The notes under the pieces are model-generated. The model was not told where the DNA came from. It saw only the letters and a program-made list of their open reading frames with translations, and searched no databases. A program made the position numbers and the translations under genes. A DNA stretch of 64,000 bases from Prosthecobacter debontii (lineage in GTDB: Bacteria > Verrucomicrobiota > Verrucomicrobiia > Chthoniobacterales > Chthoniobacteraceae): positions 1 to 64,000 of the forward strand of contig CAMDQC010000003.1 of NCBI GenBank assembly GCA_945905735.1, in the 5' to 3' direction. Shown in pieces: positions 51,941 through 60,608 of the stretch. Position 1 is the stretch's first letter; each line of letters opens with the position of its first letter.

Positions 51941-53434
51941 ATGAAACCATCCATCCTCAAACGTATCTTCAGCCGAAAGACGCTCATCCACCTCGCCTTC
52001 ACCGTCGTTGTGCTCATCACGCTAGTGGTGGTTTTTTACCGCGTGGAAATGTGGCGCGGCGAGCGGGCGTGGGAGACTTACCGCAAGTCTGCCGAAGCTC
52101 GCGGGGTGAAGCTGTGGCTCAAGGATTTCGTGACGCCGCCTATTCCCGATGCGGAGAACTACGCGGCGATTCCGTTCTTTATGGAGCGGTTCGGCACCGA
52201 GGCGCAAAGGAAAGCAGCCGGGGAGATGTTGCCGCAGTGGCGTATCTCAAAACTGAAACGTCCGCCTCTTGGTGACATCACCAGAGGCACGGTCATGGAT
52301 GTCACCGCATGGCGAGACTACTTGGTATCGGCGAAAGTCATCCCGTCGCCGACGGACGATCCGGCGCACGACATCATCGCTGCATTTGAAAAACTCCCCG
52401 CGCTCCAAGAAATCCGCGCCGCATCTTCGCGCCCCGCGTGCCGATTCCCCGTGGAGATCGAGAAGGGGTACGCCACTTCGCTGCCGCATTTTGCAGCGAT
52501 ACAGCAGGCGTCTTACTACTTTGCAGTGAGTGCTGGCGCGAAGCTCGCCGCGAGAGACGGCGCGGGCGCTTTAAGCGATTGTATGCAGATACTTCGCATG
52601 AGTGAGGCGCTGCGGAATGAGCCACACTTGATCGGCCTGCTCATGCAATTTTCGCTCTTGGATAAAGCGAATGGAATTTTTCGCGATATGCTCTCGTCGG
52701 GGCTGTGGAAAGCCGACGAACTCACCGCCATTGAGCACAAACTGAATGCACAAAACCTCATCGCTGGGTTCCGGTTGGCGATGGCCAGCGAGCGAGCTAC
52801 GATGACGACGGAGTTCGACCGACTGAGCCGTGTATCTACCCACGAGTTTCGCGAGATGTTCGGTAGCACGCTCGGAGGGGATGCAATGGACGATGCAGCA
52901 ATCGCTCTTTATCCACGCGGCTGGATTCACCTTTGCAAAGTCAAAGGCAACGAACTCCACGACACCCTCATCGCAGATTATGCTCCGGTGAATGGCGTGG
53001 AACCGGAGTTCATCGCGCGGCGCTCAGATAATAGCCCGCTCCGGCAACTCCAGAACCTCTCCACATTCGACCGCTATCGCTACGCGCTGATCGTGCTGGC
53101 AATGCCGATTTATAGTAGTGTTGAAGACTCGTTTCTCGACTCACAAACACGACTTACGAGTGCCCGCATCGCCTGTGCCCTAGAGCGCATCCGCCTTTCT
53201 ACCGGCGCATTTCCCGAATCACTCGATGCCGTCGCTCCGCACTTCGGCGGCACGATTCCCAGCGACATCTGCGATGGGAAACCGATGCGCTACCGCCGCA
53301 CCACCGACGGCTACGAGCTATGGTCCGTCGCCCTCAATCGCGTGGACGATGGCGGCACCCATTTACCAAAAAAAGACGACCGCAAGAAGCAGCCGGACTG
53401 GCTGTGGAAGCTGACGCTGAAGCCGAGCCTTTAG
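51941..53434 (+). CDS. Membrane-anchored protein of unknown function
   Basis: A 497-residue protein with one N-terminal transmembrane helix (about 16-36, LIHLAFTVVVLITLVVVFY) and a large extracytoplasmic helical part. Its C-terminus (about 400-490) holds RIACALERIRLSTGAFPESL, the G-x-x-P-x-x-L pattern and DGKPMRYRRTTDGYELWSVA followed by DDGG. This tail occurs in many planctomycete and verrucomicrobial hypotheticals that resemble pseudopilin-like or G-specific secretion proteins. I cannot assign a function. The gene is preceded by the ATPase relic and stands alone. Confidence 0.7.
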   Translation: MKPSILKRIFSRKTLIHLAFTVVVLITLVVVFYRVEMWRGERAWETYRKSAEARGVKLWLKDFVTPPIPDAENYAAIPFFMERFGTEAQRKAAGEMLPQWRISKLKRPPLGDITRGTVMDVTAWRDYLVSAKVIPSPTDDPAHDIIAAFEKLPALQEIRAASSRPACRFPVEIEKGYATSLPHFAAIQQASYYFAVSAGAKLAARDGAGALSDCMQILRMSEALRNEPHLIGLLMQFSLLDKANGIFRDMLSSGLWKADELTAIEHKLNAQNLIAGFRLAMASERATMTTEFDRLSRVSTHEFREMFGSTLGGDAMDDAAIALYPRGWIHLCKVKGNELHDTLIADYAPVNGVEPEFIARRSDNSPLRQLQNLSTFDRYRYALIVLAMPIYSSVEDSFLDSQTRLTSARIACALERIRLSTGAFPESLDAVAPHFGGTIPSDICDGKPMRYRRTTDGYELWSVALNRVDDGGTHLPKKDDRKKQPDWLWKLTLKPSL

Positions 53435-53450
53435 CTCGAACGCGGCAGCA

Positions 53451-54686
53451 CTAGCCGAGCTTTCGCCCGCGATAGAGCGCGGCGAAGAACACGAAAACTA
53501 TGGCGACGACGCCTGCGAGGCCGTTCCAGAACAGCGGCCAGTTTGTCGTGCCGTTTACGGTGGTGTGCCTAAACCAAACCTCCGTCCCGAGGTAGCCAAG
53601 CAGATTTCCCACGCCGCCGAGCATGAACTGGAGCAACGCCTGCGCGCGGCCTCGGAACGCTGGGTCCACGCGCTGCTCCAGGTAAAGCTGCGCCGTGATA
53701 TAAAAGAGCGTGAACGCGAACCCGTGCAGCGTCACTCCCGCCAGCAGCCAGCCCACGCCATCCATCGCGGACAGCACGTAGCGCAACACAGCGATGCCGA
53801 TTCCGGTGAGGAATATCCACTTTAAGCGCCACCGCGTCAGCAGCCCCGCCAGCCCGAGCATCGCGATGATTTCCGTCACCTGTCCCAGCGTCATCCACGA
53901 GCTTGTCCGGTCCAGCCCGAGCTGCGTGAGATGCACGGGGGTGAACTGATAGAACGCGCACAGCGGCATGTTAAAAAGCGCTGCCGTGATGAAGACCACG
54001 CGGTCATCGCGATTGCGCAAGAGCTGCCACGCATCCAGCCCGAGCCGCTGCGACCACGTGAGCTTTTCCGTCGAGACGGGCGGGTTCACCACCGGCAGCG
54101 CGAAGGTGAAAAGCACCACCACCAGCCACACCGTCACCCCGCCATAGCCCGCCATCGAGCTACGGTCTGCGTGCATGAAGCCGATGATCCAGCAGCCCAC
54201 CATCCACCCCAGCGTCGCCATCGCGCGTATGGGGCCAAACTGCCGCTTCGCATCGCTCAAGCGCGAGAGCACAATCGTCGTCGAGATGCTCCACGTCGGA
54301 GCCGAGCACAGCGCGTGGAGCAGGCAAAACACAAGCACCCAGCCCGTGCCCCACCGCTGCGAAATCGCCGTCGTCGCCAACGCCATCGCCCCCGCAGTCG
54401 CCAGCGAGAGCCACCGCAACACCCGCACGGGAGCGAGCCGTTGGTCCGCCAGCGCGCCAAAAATCAGCGGCGAAATAAACGCCGCCACCGCACTCGTCGC
54501 GAATACGTAGCTCTTTATGTCCCCGTAACCGTAAGCCGGCAGCACCGTCGCAAGCGGCACGAACCACATCCCCATCGCCATTGCATGGATAAAAAAAAGC
54601 GCCGCCAATTCGGCGTATTCAGTCCTGCATGTCTCGCGTTGCACCGCGTGAGAAAGACGAATTCCCGCGCGGGGTGGAAAGGACAT
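53451..54686 (-). CDS. MFS transporter, nucleoside-type
   Basis: A 411-residue polytopic protein with about 12 helices. Features: FFIHAMAMGMWFVPLATVLP, FISPLIFGALADQRLAPVRV (the MFS loop 2-3 signature with GxLADR-like), ATLGWMVGCWIIGFM, and LYLEQRVDPAFRGRAQALLQ in the second half. This pattern fits the nucleoside:H+ symporter (NupG/XapB) branch common in Bacteroidetes and Verrucomicrobia. The ATG at 54686 is a choice; the frame extends to 54725. Substrate is probably a nucleoside or sugar derivative. Divergent from the secreted protein gene with a 104-bp gap. Confidence 0.82.
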   Translation of the reverse strand: MSFPPRAGIRLSHAVQRETCRTEYAELAALFFIHAMAMGMWFVPLATVLPAYGYGDIKSYVFATSAVAAFISPLIFGALADQRLAPVRVLRWLSLATAGAMALATTAISQRWGTGWVLVFCLLHALCSAPTWSISTTIVLSRLSDAKRQFGPIRAMATLGWMVGCWIIGFMHADRSSMAGYGGVTVWLVVVLFTFALPVVNPPVSTEKLTWSQRLGLDAWQLLRNRDDRVVFITAALFNMPLCAFYQFTPVHLTQLGLDRTSSWMTLGQVTEIIAMLGLAGLLTRWRLKWIFLTGIGIAVLRYVLSAMDGVGWLLAGVTLHGFAFTLFYITAQLYLEQRVDPAFRGRAQALLQFMLGGVGNLLGYLGTEVWFRHTTVNGTTNWPLFWNGLAGVVAIVFVFFAALYRGRKLG

Positions 54687-54790
54687 TCTTTGAAAAGCGG
54701 AGCAAAAATCTCGCTCGCGACACATTTCCCGCCGACTTGGCGATTTTTGGTTTGCCTTGGCCCGCGCGTTTCTGGGACGTACACGACCCT

Positions 54791-55384
54791 ATGCGTCTGA
54801 CTTCATTTCTGCTCCTCCTTTTGACTACCGGGACCTTCACACTCCGCGCGCAAACACCTGCGGCACCGACAGCCCCGGCTACGCCTGCGGCTCCTGCCCC
54901 GATGGTTCCTTTTTCCCCGCAGGAACAAGCTTTTGCGCGAACGACTTCGACGTATCTGCAAAACCTCATGCAGGTAACGCTGGCGGGGCGGCGGGCTAAG
55001 GGGACGGACTTGGACATTTCAGAGTTCAGCACGAAGTTAAACCGGGGGCTGGTGGGCCGGTGGACGCCATTTGTGAATGTCTGTATGGCGCACAAGTTTC
55101 AACAAATCGCGAGCGATGTAAGTAAGAACCAGAGCGAGGCAATGGCGAAGATGAGCAAGCTGAAGGGCGCAGACTTTCGGAAGGAATTCTTCAAGCTGAC
55201 TTTGCCCGAGACGCAGAAGGCTCTCACGTATGTGCAGTCGTTTCTTCCGCAGATTAAAAACGCCGAGTTGAAGAAAAATGCGGAAGCGATCGCTGCGACT
55301 TTAACGACCACGCTAGGCTCGCTCGACGCGAAATCGAAAGAGCCCTTCACGCCGAATCCAGCGGGCAAGCCGGGTAAAAAGTGA
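54791..55384 (+). CDS. Secreted helical protein, unknown function
   Basis: A 197-residue exported protein from the ATG at 54791, with signal RLTSFLLLLLTTGTFTLRAQ and an Ala/Pro-rich linker (TPAAPTAPATPAAPAPM). The mature region is helical and charged (SEFSTKLNRGLVGRWTPFVN, then FRKEFFKLTLPETQKALTYV and ELKKNAEAIAATLTTTL). It loosely resembles DUF4142-like helical bundles but I do not claim that family. The frame is open upstream to 54629, but the signal peptide marks the start. Confidence 0.65.
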   Translation: MRLTSFLLLLLTTGTFTLRAQTPAAPTAPATPAAPAPMVPFSPQEQAFARTTSTYLQNLMQVTLAGRRAKGTDLDISEFSTKLNRGLVGRWTPFVNVCMAHKFQQIASDVSKNQSEAMAKMSKLKGADFRKEFFKLTLPETQKALTYVQSFLPQIKNAELKKNAEAIAATLTTTLGSLDAKSKEPFTPNPAGKPGKK

Positions 55385-55460
55385 GCCAAGCGTAGTGTAG
55401 CCGCACACCGCGACGCATGTGGCGCGAGTCCCGAACCGCTCGCGGGGCCTATTGCCTGGG

Positions 55461-56420
55461 TCAGGCTGGTCGCATTTTCGCGCCAACCCAGGCTGGCAGA
55501 GCGCCAAGCGGACAATACTCGCCCAAAGGGAACGTCCCCATCGTCCCCACGCGCCCGTCTTTCCACACCCATGCGCCGGGCGAAAATGGTCCGACTTTCC
55601 GTGGGTCGCTCCAGGTGTGGATGGAGAGGAGGCTCGGATTCAGCGCCGCAGCGATGTGCATCGGCCCGCTGTCCACGCTGATGACAAAACGCGCCCGCCG
55701 CAGTAGCTCGCAAAGCTCCGGCAGAGTCGTGCGATTGAGCAAATTGACCACGTTTTCACCTGCGGGCGGCTTCTCCTCCGTGCGGCCTGCGATGACCACG
55801 GGCATTGGCGCGAGAGCTTCGCAAAACGCCGCCACTTCCGCCGCCGCGAGCGATTTCCCCGCCCCGCGCGAGTAGGGATGCAGCACGACATACTCCGGCG
55901 GCAAACCCGGTGGCAGCTCGGCAGCGGGCAGCTTCCACTCCAGCGGCCCCGACGTGTCACAGCCCAGCGCCTCGACGAGCGAAAGATACCGCTGCACCGC
56001 GTGAACGGGTGCCTTGCGCGGCGGGACGCTCACGACGTGGTCGTGGAAAAAGCGCGCACCTTCCCTCGAGTCCGAAGTGCCCCAGCTCTCGCCGCCCGCC
56101 TTCCGTGCGACGTAGCCGCTACGAAAGAGCCCCTGAAAATCCAGCACAAGGTCCGCGTTCACCCGCTCCCGCAGCGTCCCCGCCCAACGGTGAAACTTCA
56201 GCAGTCCACCGAGCCCGCGAAACTCGCCGCGCGGGAACTCCACAAGCTCATCAATGTCCGCGTTTCCGTGCAGGAGAGGTGCCCACTCGGGGTTCACGAG
56301 CCACGAGAGCCGCGCGCCCGGCCAGCGACGTTTCACACACGCGACAGCGGGCAGCGTGTGGACGACATCGCCCAGCGAACTAGGTTTGATGATTAAAATG
56401 GAGCGCGGATTTTTCCCCAT
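55461..56420 (-). CDS. Family 9 glycosyltransferase (heptosyltransferase-like)
   Basis: A 319-residue GT-B enzyme. The N-terminus SILIIKPSSLGDVVHTLPAV is the WaaC/WaaF signature; VNADLVLDFQGLFRSGYVAR and FVISVDSGPMHIAAALN (nucleotide-sugar binding, D-x-G-x-x-H) complete it. It would add heptose or another sugar to the lipopolysaccharide core on the cytoplasmic side. The ATG at 56420 lies just beyond the rpmF terminator hairpin. A C-terminal motif YCPLGALPAWVGAK replaces the usual WRCTDC-type end. Acceptor unknown. Confidence 0.88.
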   Translation of the reverse strand: MGKNPRSILIIKPSSLGDVVHTLPAVACVKRRWPGARLSWLVNPEWAPLLHGNADIDELVEFPRGEFRGLGGLLKFHRWAGTLRERVNADLVLDFQGLFRSGYVARKAGGESWGTSDSREGARFFHDHVVSVPPRKAPVHAVQRYLSLVEALGCDTSGPLEWKLPAAELPPGLPPEYVVLHPYSRGAGKSLAAAEVAAFCEALAPMPVVIAGRTEEKPPAGENVVNLLNRTTLPELCELLRRARFVISVDSGPMHIAAALNPSLLSIHTWSDPRKVGPFSPGAWVWKDGRVGTMGTFPLGEYCPLGALPAWVGAKMRPA

Positions 56421-56439
56421 ACGTCGGTACAAAAGACAA

Positions 56440-56473
56440 CTCAGCCGCCCTGCTGTGAAGCGGGGCGGCTGAG
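56440..56473 (-). terminator. Terminator hairpin after rpmF
   Basis: The arms CTCAGCCGCCC (56440-56450) and GGGCGGCTGAG (56463-56473) make a perfect 11-bp stem with a 12-nt loop. On the minus strand it is followed by TTGTCTTTTG. It lies 30 bp after the rpmF stop and 20 bp before the GT9 start, a good intrinsic terminator separating them. Confidence 0.75.
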
Positions 56474-56502
56474 GGTCGTTTAAAAAGCTAACGAGCGGAA
56501 CC

Positions 56503-56682
56503 TTACGCGCCGACCGTCAATACCTGGCGTCCGGCATAATAGCCGCAGGCCGGGCAAGCACGATGGCTGCGGATGGTGCTGCTGCACTGGCCACACTTAT
56601 TCAGTGAAGGCGCGTGCCAGCGGAGTGATGCTTTGTGCGTGCGAAGACGCATCTTGGATTTTTTACGCTTTGGGACTCCCAT
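56503..56682 (-). CDS. rpmF: 50S ribosomal protein L32
   Basis: A 59-residue ribosomal protein. The sequence begins MGVPKRKKSKMRLRTHKAS, as in L32p generally, and carries the zinc-binding CxxC pairs C30/C33 and C43/C46 (NKCGQC, then RACPACGYYAGR). It follows yceD by 13 bp on the same strand, the conserved yceD-rpmF pair. A strong hairpin terminator lies downstream. It belongs to the C+ (zinc) form of L32. Confidence 0.97.
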   Translation of the reverse strand: MGVPKRKKSKMRLRTHKASLRWHAPSLNKCGQCSSTIRSHRACPACGYYAGRQVLTVGA

Positions 56683-56695
56683 GGTATTTCAGTAA

Positions 56696-57145
56696 TTAAA
56701 GTTTCAAGTTATCGAGGTCCTTCCAGACATCCCGTATGTCGTCGAGAGTTTCGACGGCACTGTGGTCGGTGGTAAAGCTGGCTTTGCAGTCAGTTTCACC
56801 ATCCCAATCACAATGAGGATGGGCCGGAAGGGCGAGCAAGATGTCTTCCCGGATGTACTCTGTCAAGTCCACCAATTCACGACCTTCGAGTTCCACATGG
56901 CAGGCAAAATCGTCCACCCGAATCGGCAGCACAAAGCGCGACAGACACCGCACGCACTCACAATCCAAATCAACCCCGATTGGCCCGTGCGCCCAGAGCC
57001 CGTCTTCATTCACGCCCACATCGAGCGAATACGAGATCGGCGAGACCGGGACCGTGCGCGGGTCATCCAACTCCAAAATTGAGTTCAGTTCCTCGCCCTC
57101 GTAGTGCTTCCCATCGGGCGGAATTTGCAAAACATGCACTTTCAT
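56696..57145 (-). CDS. yceD: YceD/DUF177 family protein (large ribosomal RNA accumulation)
   Basis: A 149-residue protein. The ATG at 57145 gives MKVHVLQIPPDGKHYEGEEL. The centre has DLDCECVRCLSRFVLPIRVD, the CxRCL-type motif of DUF177, then LTEYIREDILLALPAHPHCD. It promotes 23S rRNA accumulation and 50S biogenesis; the pair with rpmF is widely conserved. Its ATG overlaps the first ATG of a possible longer mqnE form at 57144. Confidence 0.92.
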   Translation of the reverse strand: MKVHVLQIPPDGKHYEGEELNSILELDDPRTVPVSPISYSLDVGVNEDGLWAHGPIGVDLDCECVRCLSRFVLPIRVDDFACHVELEGRELVDLTEYIREDILLALPAHPHCDWDGETDCKASFTTDHSAVETLDDIRDVWKDLDNLKL

Positions 57146-57251
57146 GGCGCGTATCGTAGCCGGGCTTGTGCAGAACTCCAGCGAACAAATCGCCGACCCA
57201 ACCTCCGAGAATGCGAAAGCCATCGACGCCGCTGCGGGCGTCTGGAATAGA

Positions 57252-58358
57252 ATGCCCCAAATGCGAGTCGAGAAACTCATCCCGGCTGACCTACAGCCTA
57301 TCTACCACAAGGTGCGCGACGGCCAGCGCATCACCGATTCCGACGCCCTCACCCTCTACCGCAGCCGCGACCTGAACGCCCTCGGCGCAATCGCCAACAT
57401 CATCCGCGAGCGCAAGAACGGGAACGTCGGCACCTACATCCACAACCTCTACATCAACTACTCCAACCACTGCATCCTCCGCTGCCAATTCTGCGCATTC
57501 GGAGCGCGCAAAAACGAGGAGCACGCCTTTGAGATGACCGTTGATGAAATCCTCCACCGCGTGCAGCGCGGCCTCGATGTCGGCATCACCGAAGTCCACA
57601 TGGTCGGCGGCCTCCACCCCTCGCTGAAGCCCGAGTGGTATCTCGACCTCATCACCCGGATGCGCGCCCTCTCCCCTGCCCTCTTCATCAAAGCATTCAC
57701 CGCCGTAGAAATCCGCCACCTCGCCGAGCGCGTCTTCAAAACGAGCATCGCCGAAACTCTCACCACCCTCAAAGCCGCTGGCCTCCAAGCCATCACCGGC
57801 GGCGGCGCAGAGATATTCGACCCCGTCGTTCGCGACCAGATTTGCCGGGGGAAAGAAACCGCCGAAGAGTGGGCCGAAGTCCACCAGACATGGCACGAAA
57901 TGGGGATGCGCAGCACCGCCACCATGCTCTTCGGCCACATTGAGACCCTCGAGCACCGCGTGGACCACCTCCGCCGCCTCCGCGAACTACAGGACATCAC
58001 GGCAGGCTTCACCGGCTTCATCCCCTTCGCATTTGAAAGCGAGAGCGCCCGCCCCGAGCTGCGCCACATCGTCCGCGCCACCGCCTTCGACGAACTCCGC
58101 AACCTCGCCGTCTCCCGCATCTATCTCGATAACTTCGACCACATCACCGCCTACTGGATCAGCCTCACCCTGCCGATGGCCTCCGTCGCTTTGAACTACG
58201 GCGTGGACGACCTCCACGGCACCATCTTCGAGGAAAAAATCTTCCACATGGCCGGCGCCGTCACCCCCGCCGGCCAATCCATCGCCGCGCTAAAGAAAGC
58301 CATCCGCGAGGCAGGCCGCGAGCCCGTCGCCCGCGATACGTATTACCGCCAACTGTGA
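57252..58358 (+). CDS. mqnE: Aminodeoxyfutalosine synthase MqnE (radical SAM)
   Basis: A 368-residue radical-SAM enzyme that joins 3-carboxyvinyl-oxybenzoate and SAM to aminodeoxyfutalosine in the futalosine menaquinone route. The Fe4S4 site is CILRCQFC (C74, C78, C81). MqnE-type features are GGGAEIFDPVVRDQIC, TMLFGHIETLEHRVDHLRRL, FDHITAYWISL and the C-terminal VDDLHGTIFEEKIFHMAGA. MqnC would end its motif as GAEIL, so MqnE is preferred. I start at 57252; a longer start at 57144 overlapping yceD is possible but its added residues do not look conserved. mqnA follows. Confidence 0.9.
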   Translation: MPQMRVEKLIPADLQPIYHKVRDGQRITDSDALTLYRSRDLNALGAIANIIRERKNGNVGTYIHNLYINYSNHCILRCQFCAFGARKNEEHAFEMTVDEILHRVQRGLDVGITEVHMVGGLHPSLKPEWYLDLITRMRALSPALFIKAFTAVEIRHLAERVFKTSIAETLTTLKAAGLQAITGGGAEIFDPVVRDQICRGKETAEEWAEVHQTWHEMGMRSTATMLFGHIETLEHRVDHLRRLRELQDITAGFTGFIPFAFESESARPELRHIVRATAFDELRNLAVSRIYLDNFDHITAYWISLTLPMASVALNYGVDDLHGTIFEEKIFHMAGAVTPAGQSIAALKKAIREAGREPVARDTYYRQL

Positions 58359-58361
58359 ATC

Positions 58362-58443
58362 GTGACTGGTGATTTGTGATTGGTCGCAAGCGTGCTTTCC
58401 GCGCACATTCATCGCTTGCGACCAATCACCAATCACCAATCAC
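58362..58443. repeat. 31-bp inverted repeat over the mqnA start
   Basis: Arms 58362-58392 and 58413-58443 match, reverse-complemented, at 29 of 31 bases; the inner 17 bp (GTGATTGGTCGCAAGCG) are perfect. The outer parts are tandem GTGATTG-type heptamers with ACCAATC on the other side. The 20-bp loop is GC-rich. It begins 4 bp after mqnE and ends just before the conserved MqnA domain. It is a MITE- or REP-like palindrome that could also act as an mRNA structure controlling mqnA translation. Confidence 0.85.
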
Positions 58444-59192
58444 CAATCACACTTCGCTCCCTCCGCATCGGCTGCGTCCAGTATCTGAACTCCCGCCCGC
58501 TCATCTGCGACTACGACGGGCCGGTCGTCTTCGAGCACCCAGCCGTCCTTGCGGAGATGCTCTTTGCCGGGCAGCTCGACATCGCACTCGTCCCCGTTTT
58601 TGAGGCACTGCGGCATCCCGGCTACCAGCTCGTTGACGGCGCAGTCATCGCCTCCGACGGTCCCGTTTTCAGCGTCTTCCTCGCCCATCGCGGCCCGCTC
58701 GCCGACATCTGCAAAATCGCGCTCGACCCCGCCTCGCTCAGCTCCGCGCACTTGCTAAAAGTGATGCTCGCCGAGTTCCACGACCTGCACCCCGAATACG
58801 GCGCGGATGGTGACGCCCGGTTGCTCATCGGCAATCAAGCCATCGAGTTCCGAATGAACCCCGCCAACGCCGACTGGCAGCTCCTCGACCTCGGCGAGGA
58901 ATGGAAACGCTGCACCCGCCTCCCCTTCGTCTTCGCGCTCTGGGCCATGCGCAGCGACGTGCCGCCCGCAGTCGCCGACGACCTTCGTGCTTTGAAGAAA
59001 AGCGGCATCCAACGCATCCCAGAGATCGTCGCCAACGACGACTGCGCCACCCCGGAACTCCGCCACCGCTACCTCACCGAGCACATCCGCTTCGATGTCG
59101 GCGAACGCGGGAAAACCGCCATTGCCCTCTATCGCGACCTCCTCGTGAAACACCACCTCATCGCCGACCCTGGCGCTCTTTTGTTTGTTTAG
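58416..59192 (+). CDS. mqnA: Chorismate dehydratase MqnA
   Basis: About 258 residues. MqnA dehydrates chorismate to 3-carboxyvinyl-oxybenzoate, the MqnE substrate. The periplasmic-binding-protein fold starts SLRIGCVQYLNSRPLICDY; further matches are LAEMLFAGQLDIALVPVFEA, LDPASLSSAHLLKVML, DLGEEWKRCTRLPFVFALWA. The reading frame has no ATG near the domain. The nearest start codons are TTG 58416, GTG 58392 and TTG 58380, all inside the palindrome, so the true start is unsure. Operon with mqnE. Confidence 0.88.
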   Translation: MRPITNHQSPITLRSLRIGCVQYLNSRPLICDYDGPVVFEHPAVLAEMLFAGQLDIALVPVFEALRHPGYQLVDGAVIASDGPVFSVFLAHRGPLADICKIALDPASLSSAHLLKVMLAEFHDLHPEYGADGDARLLIGNQAIEFRMNPANADWQLLDLGEEWKRCTRLPFVFALWAMRSDVPPAVADDLRALKKSGIQRIPEIVANDDCATPELRHRYLTEHIRFDVGERGKTAIALYRDLLVKHHLIADPGALLFV

Positions 59193-59390
59193 CTGTGATA
59201 TAAACCCTGCAACGCTCTCCGCAGAAAATCGCTTGTCGGCTCTTCTGTCTCTTTCAGTGCTAGAATATCCCTCACAACTCGGGTATCTGCGTTGACCACT
59301 TTCCGCTCCCATACTTCACAAATTCTTTTAGCAGCAATGCTCATGTCTCAAATTCAAATGGCATCCATCATCACATTCTCACATCTAAAA

Positions 59391-60596
59391 ATGCTCTTCA
59401 TCGACCTCCCGCTCATTGCCGCAACCACCGCAGCGTCCGCAGCAGCCGAACCCACCCTACGCACTTTTCACGCGCAGCCCAGTTTCGTCGTCGCTACAAA
59501 AGAAGTCGAAATCGCGGTCACCAAGTTCGGCGGCCACATGGCTCCGGTGACGTTCTTCCGCGACAGCGCAAAACCCGTGCAGCCCTATCACATCAGCCCG
59601 TGGCAGGATGAGAAGCCGACGAAGATGCCCGCGCCTGTGCTGAATATTTTGCGCGGCGATTTCTTCTGCATGCCGTTCGGGGGGAACTCCGATGCGGTCG
59701 ATGGCGAGAAACATCCGCCGCACGGCGAGCTCGTCGGCGACCCGTGGAAAATCGTGGGCACGAAGAAAGCGGGCGACGTGACCACGCTCACCATGGGGAT
59801 CGATACGAAGGTCCGCAGAGGTCGCGTGACGAAAGAACTCTCGCTCGTGAACGGACACAACGTCGTCTATTCGCGGCACACGATTGATGGCTTTGCGGGA
59901 CGCGTTCCGCTCGGTCATCACGCGACGCTGGCGATGCCGGAGAAGGAAGGCAGCGTGCGCATCGCGACGAGCGCGATTCGATTTGGCATGACTTATCCGG
60001 GGCTCTTCAGCGACCCGAAAAGCCGCGAGTATCAGGCGTTGCTGCCCGGTGCGAAGTGGAACGATTTGGCGAAAGTCCCCGTCGCGTGGAAAGACGCGCC
60101 CGACGCCGACCTCACAAAATTGCCCGGCCGCTACGGCTACGCGGACCTCGTGCAACTCGTGAATGAACCCGTCGGCCCGGCGTGGACCACCGCGACTTTC
60201 GCCGACGCAGGCTACGTGTGGTTTGCGCTGAAAGACCCCGCAGTTCTGAATTCGACGGTTTTCTGGATGGAGAACCACGGCCGCCACGGACACCCGTGGA
60301 ATGGCCGAAACAACTGCCTCGGCCTCGAAGACGTCACCGCATTCTTCGCCGACGGCCTCGCCGCTTCCATGAAAGAAAACGCGCTCACGAAGGAAGGCAT
60401 CGCAACCGCGCTGGAGCTCACCGCCGACAAGCCAACCTCGGTAAACTACATCCAAGGCGTCGCGAAAGTGCCGGAGGGATTCGACGTAGTGAAGTCCGTG
60501 GAGTTTAAGGCCGGAGAAATCGTCTTCACATCCGCGAGCGGAAAGACCGCGACCGCCGCCGTTCGGCATGAATTCATCAAGACCGGCAGCCTTTAA
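59391..60596 (+). CDS. Aldose-1-epimerase/DUF4432-like exported protein
   Basis: About 401 residues. The chosen ATG at 59391 precedes a signal-like LFIDLPLIAATTAASAAAEP; other ATGs at 59337, 59343 and 59358 are possible. The mature part is a beta-supersandwich: VEIAVTKFGGHMAPVTFFRD, HTIDGFAGRVPLGHHATLAM and VFWMENHGRHGHPWNGRNNC resemble galactose-mutarotase folds, where a histidine and a glutamate act in ring opening. The exact family is not certain. Just 12 bp separate it from the ABC-transporter lipoprotein gene, so it may prepare sugars for uptake. Confidence 0.7.
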   Translation: MLFIDLPLIAATTAASAAAEPTLRTFHAQPSFVVATKEVEIAVTKFGGHMAPVTFFRDSAKPVQPYHISPWQDEKPTKMPAPVLNILRGDFFCMPFGGNSDAVDGEKHPPHGELVGDPWKIVGTKKAGDVTTLTMGIDTKVRRGRVTKELSLVNGHNVVYSRHTIDGFAGRVPLGHHATLAMPEKEGSVRIATSAIRFGMTYPGLFSDPKSREYQALLPGAKWNDLAKVPVAWKDAPDADLTKLPGRYGYADLVQLVNEPVGPAWTTATFADAGYVWFALKDPAVLNSTVFWMENHGRHGHPWNGRNNCLGLEDVTAFFADGLAASMKENALTKEGIATALELTADKPTSVNYIQGVAKVPEGFDVVKSVEFKAGEIVFTSASGKTATAAVRHEFIKTGSL

Positions 60597-60608
60597 TTCT
60601 CACACACC

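Noticed and set aside
57144-57251. A 36-codon N-terminal extension of mqnE
   Set aside because: It begins on an ATG overlapping the yceD start and its residues are unlike MqnE N-termini; the ATG at 57252 fits the family length better.
58362-58443. A CRISPR-like reading of the ACCAATC tandem units
   Set aside because: The units are 7-bp direct repeats inside a single palindrome, with no spacer-repeat periodicity and no cas genes.
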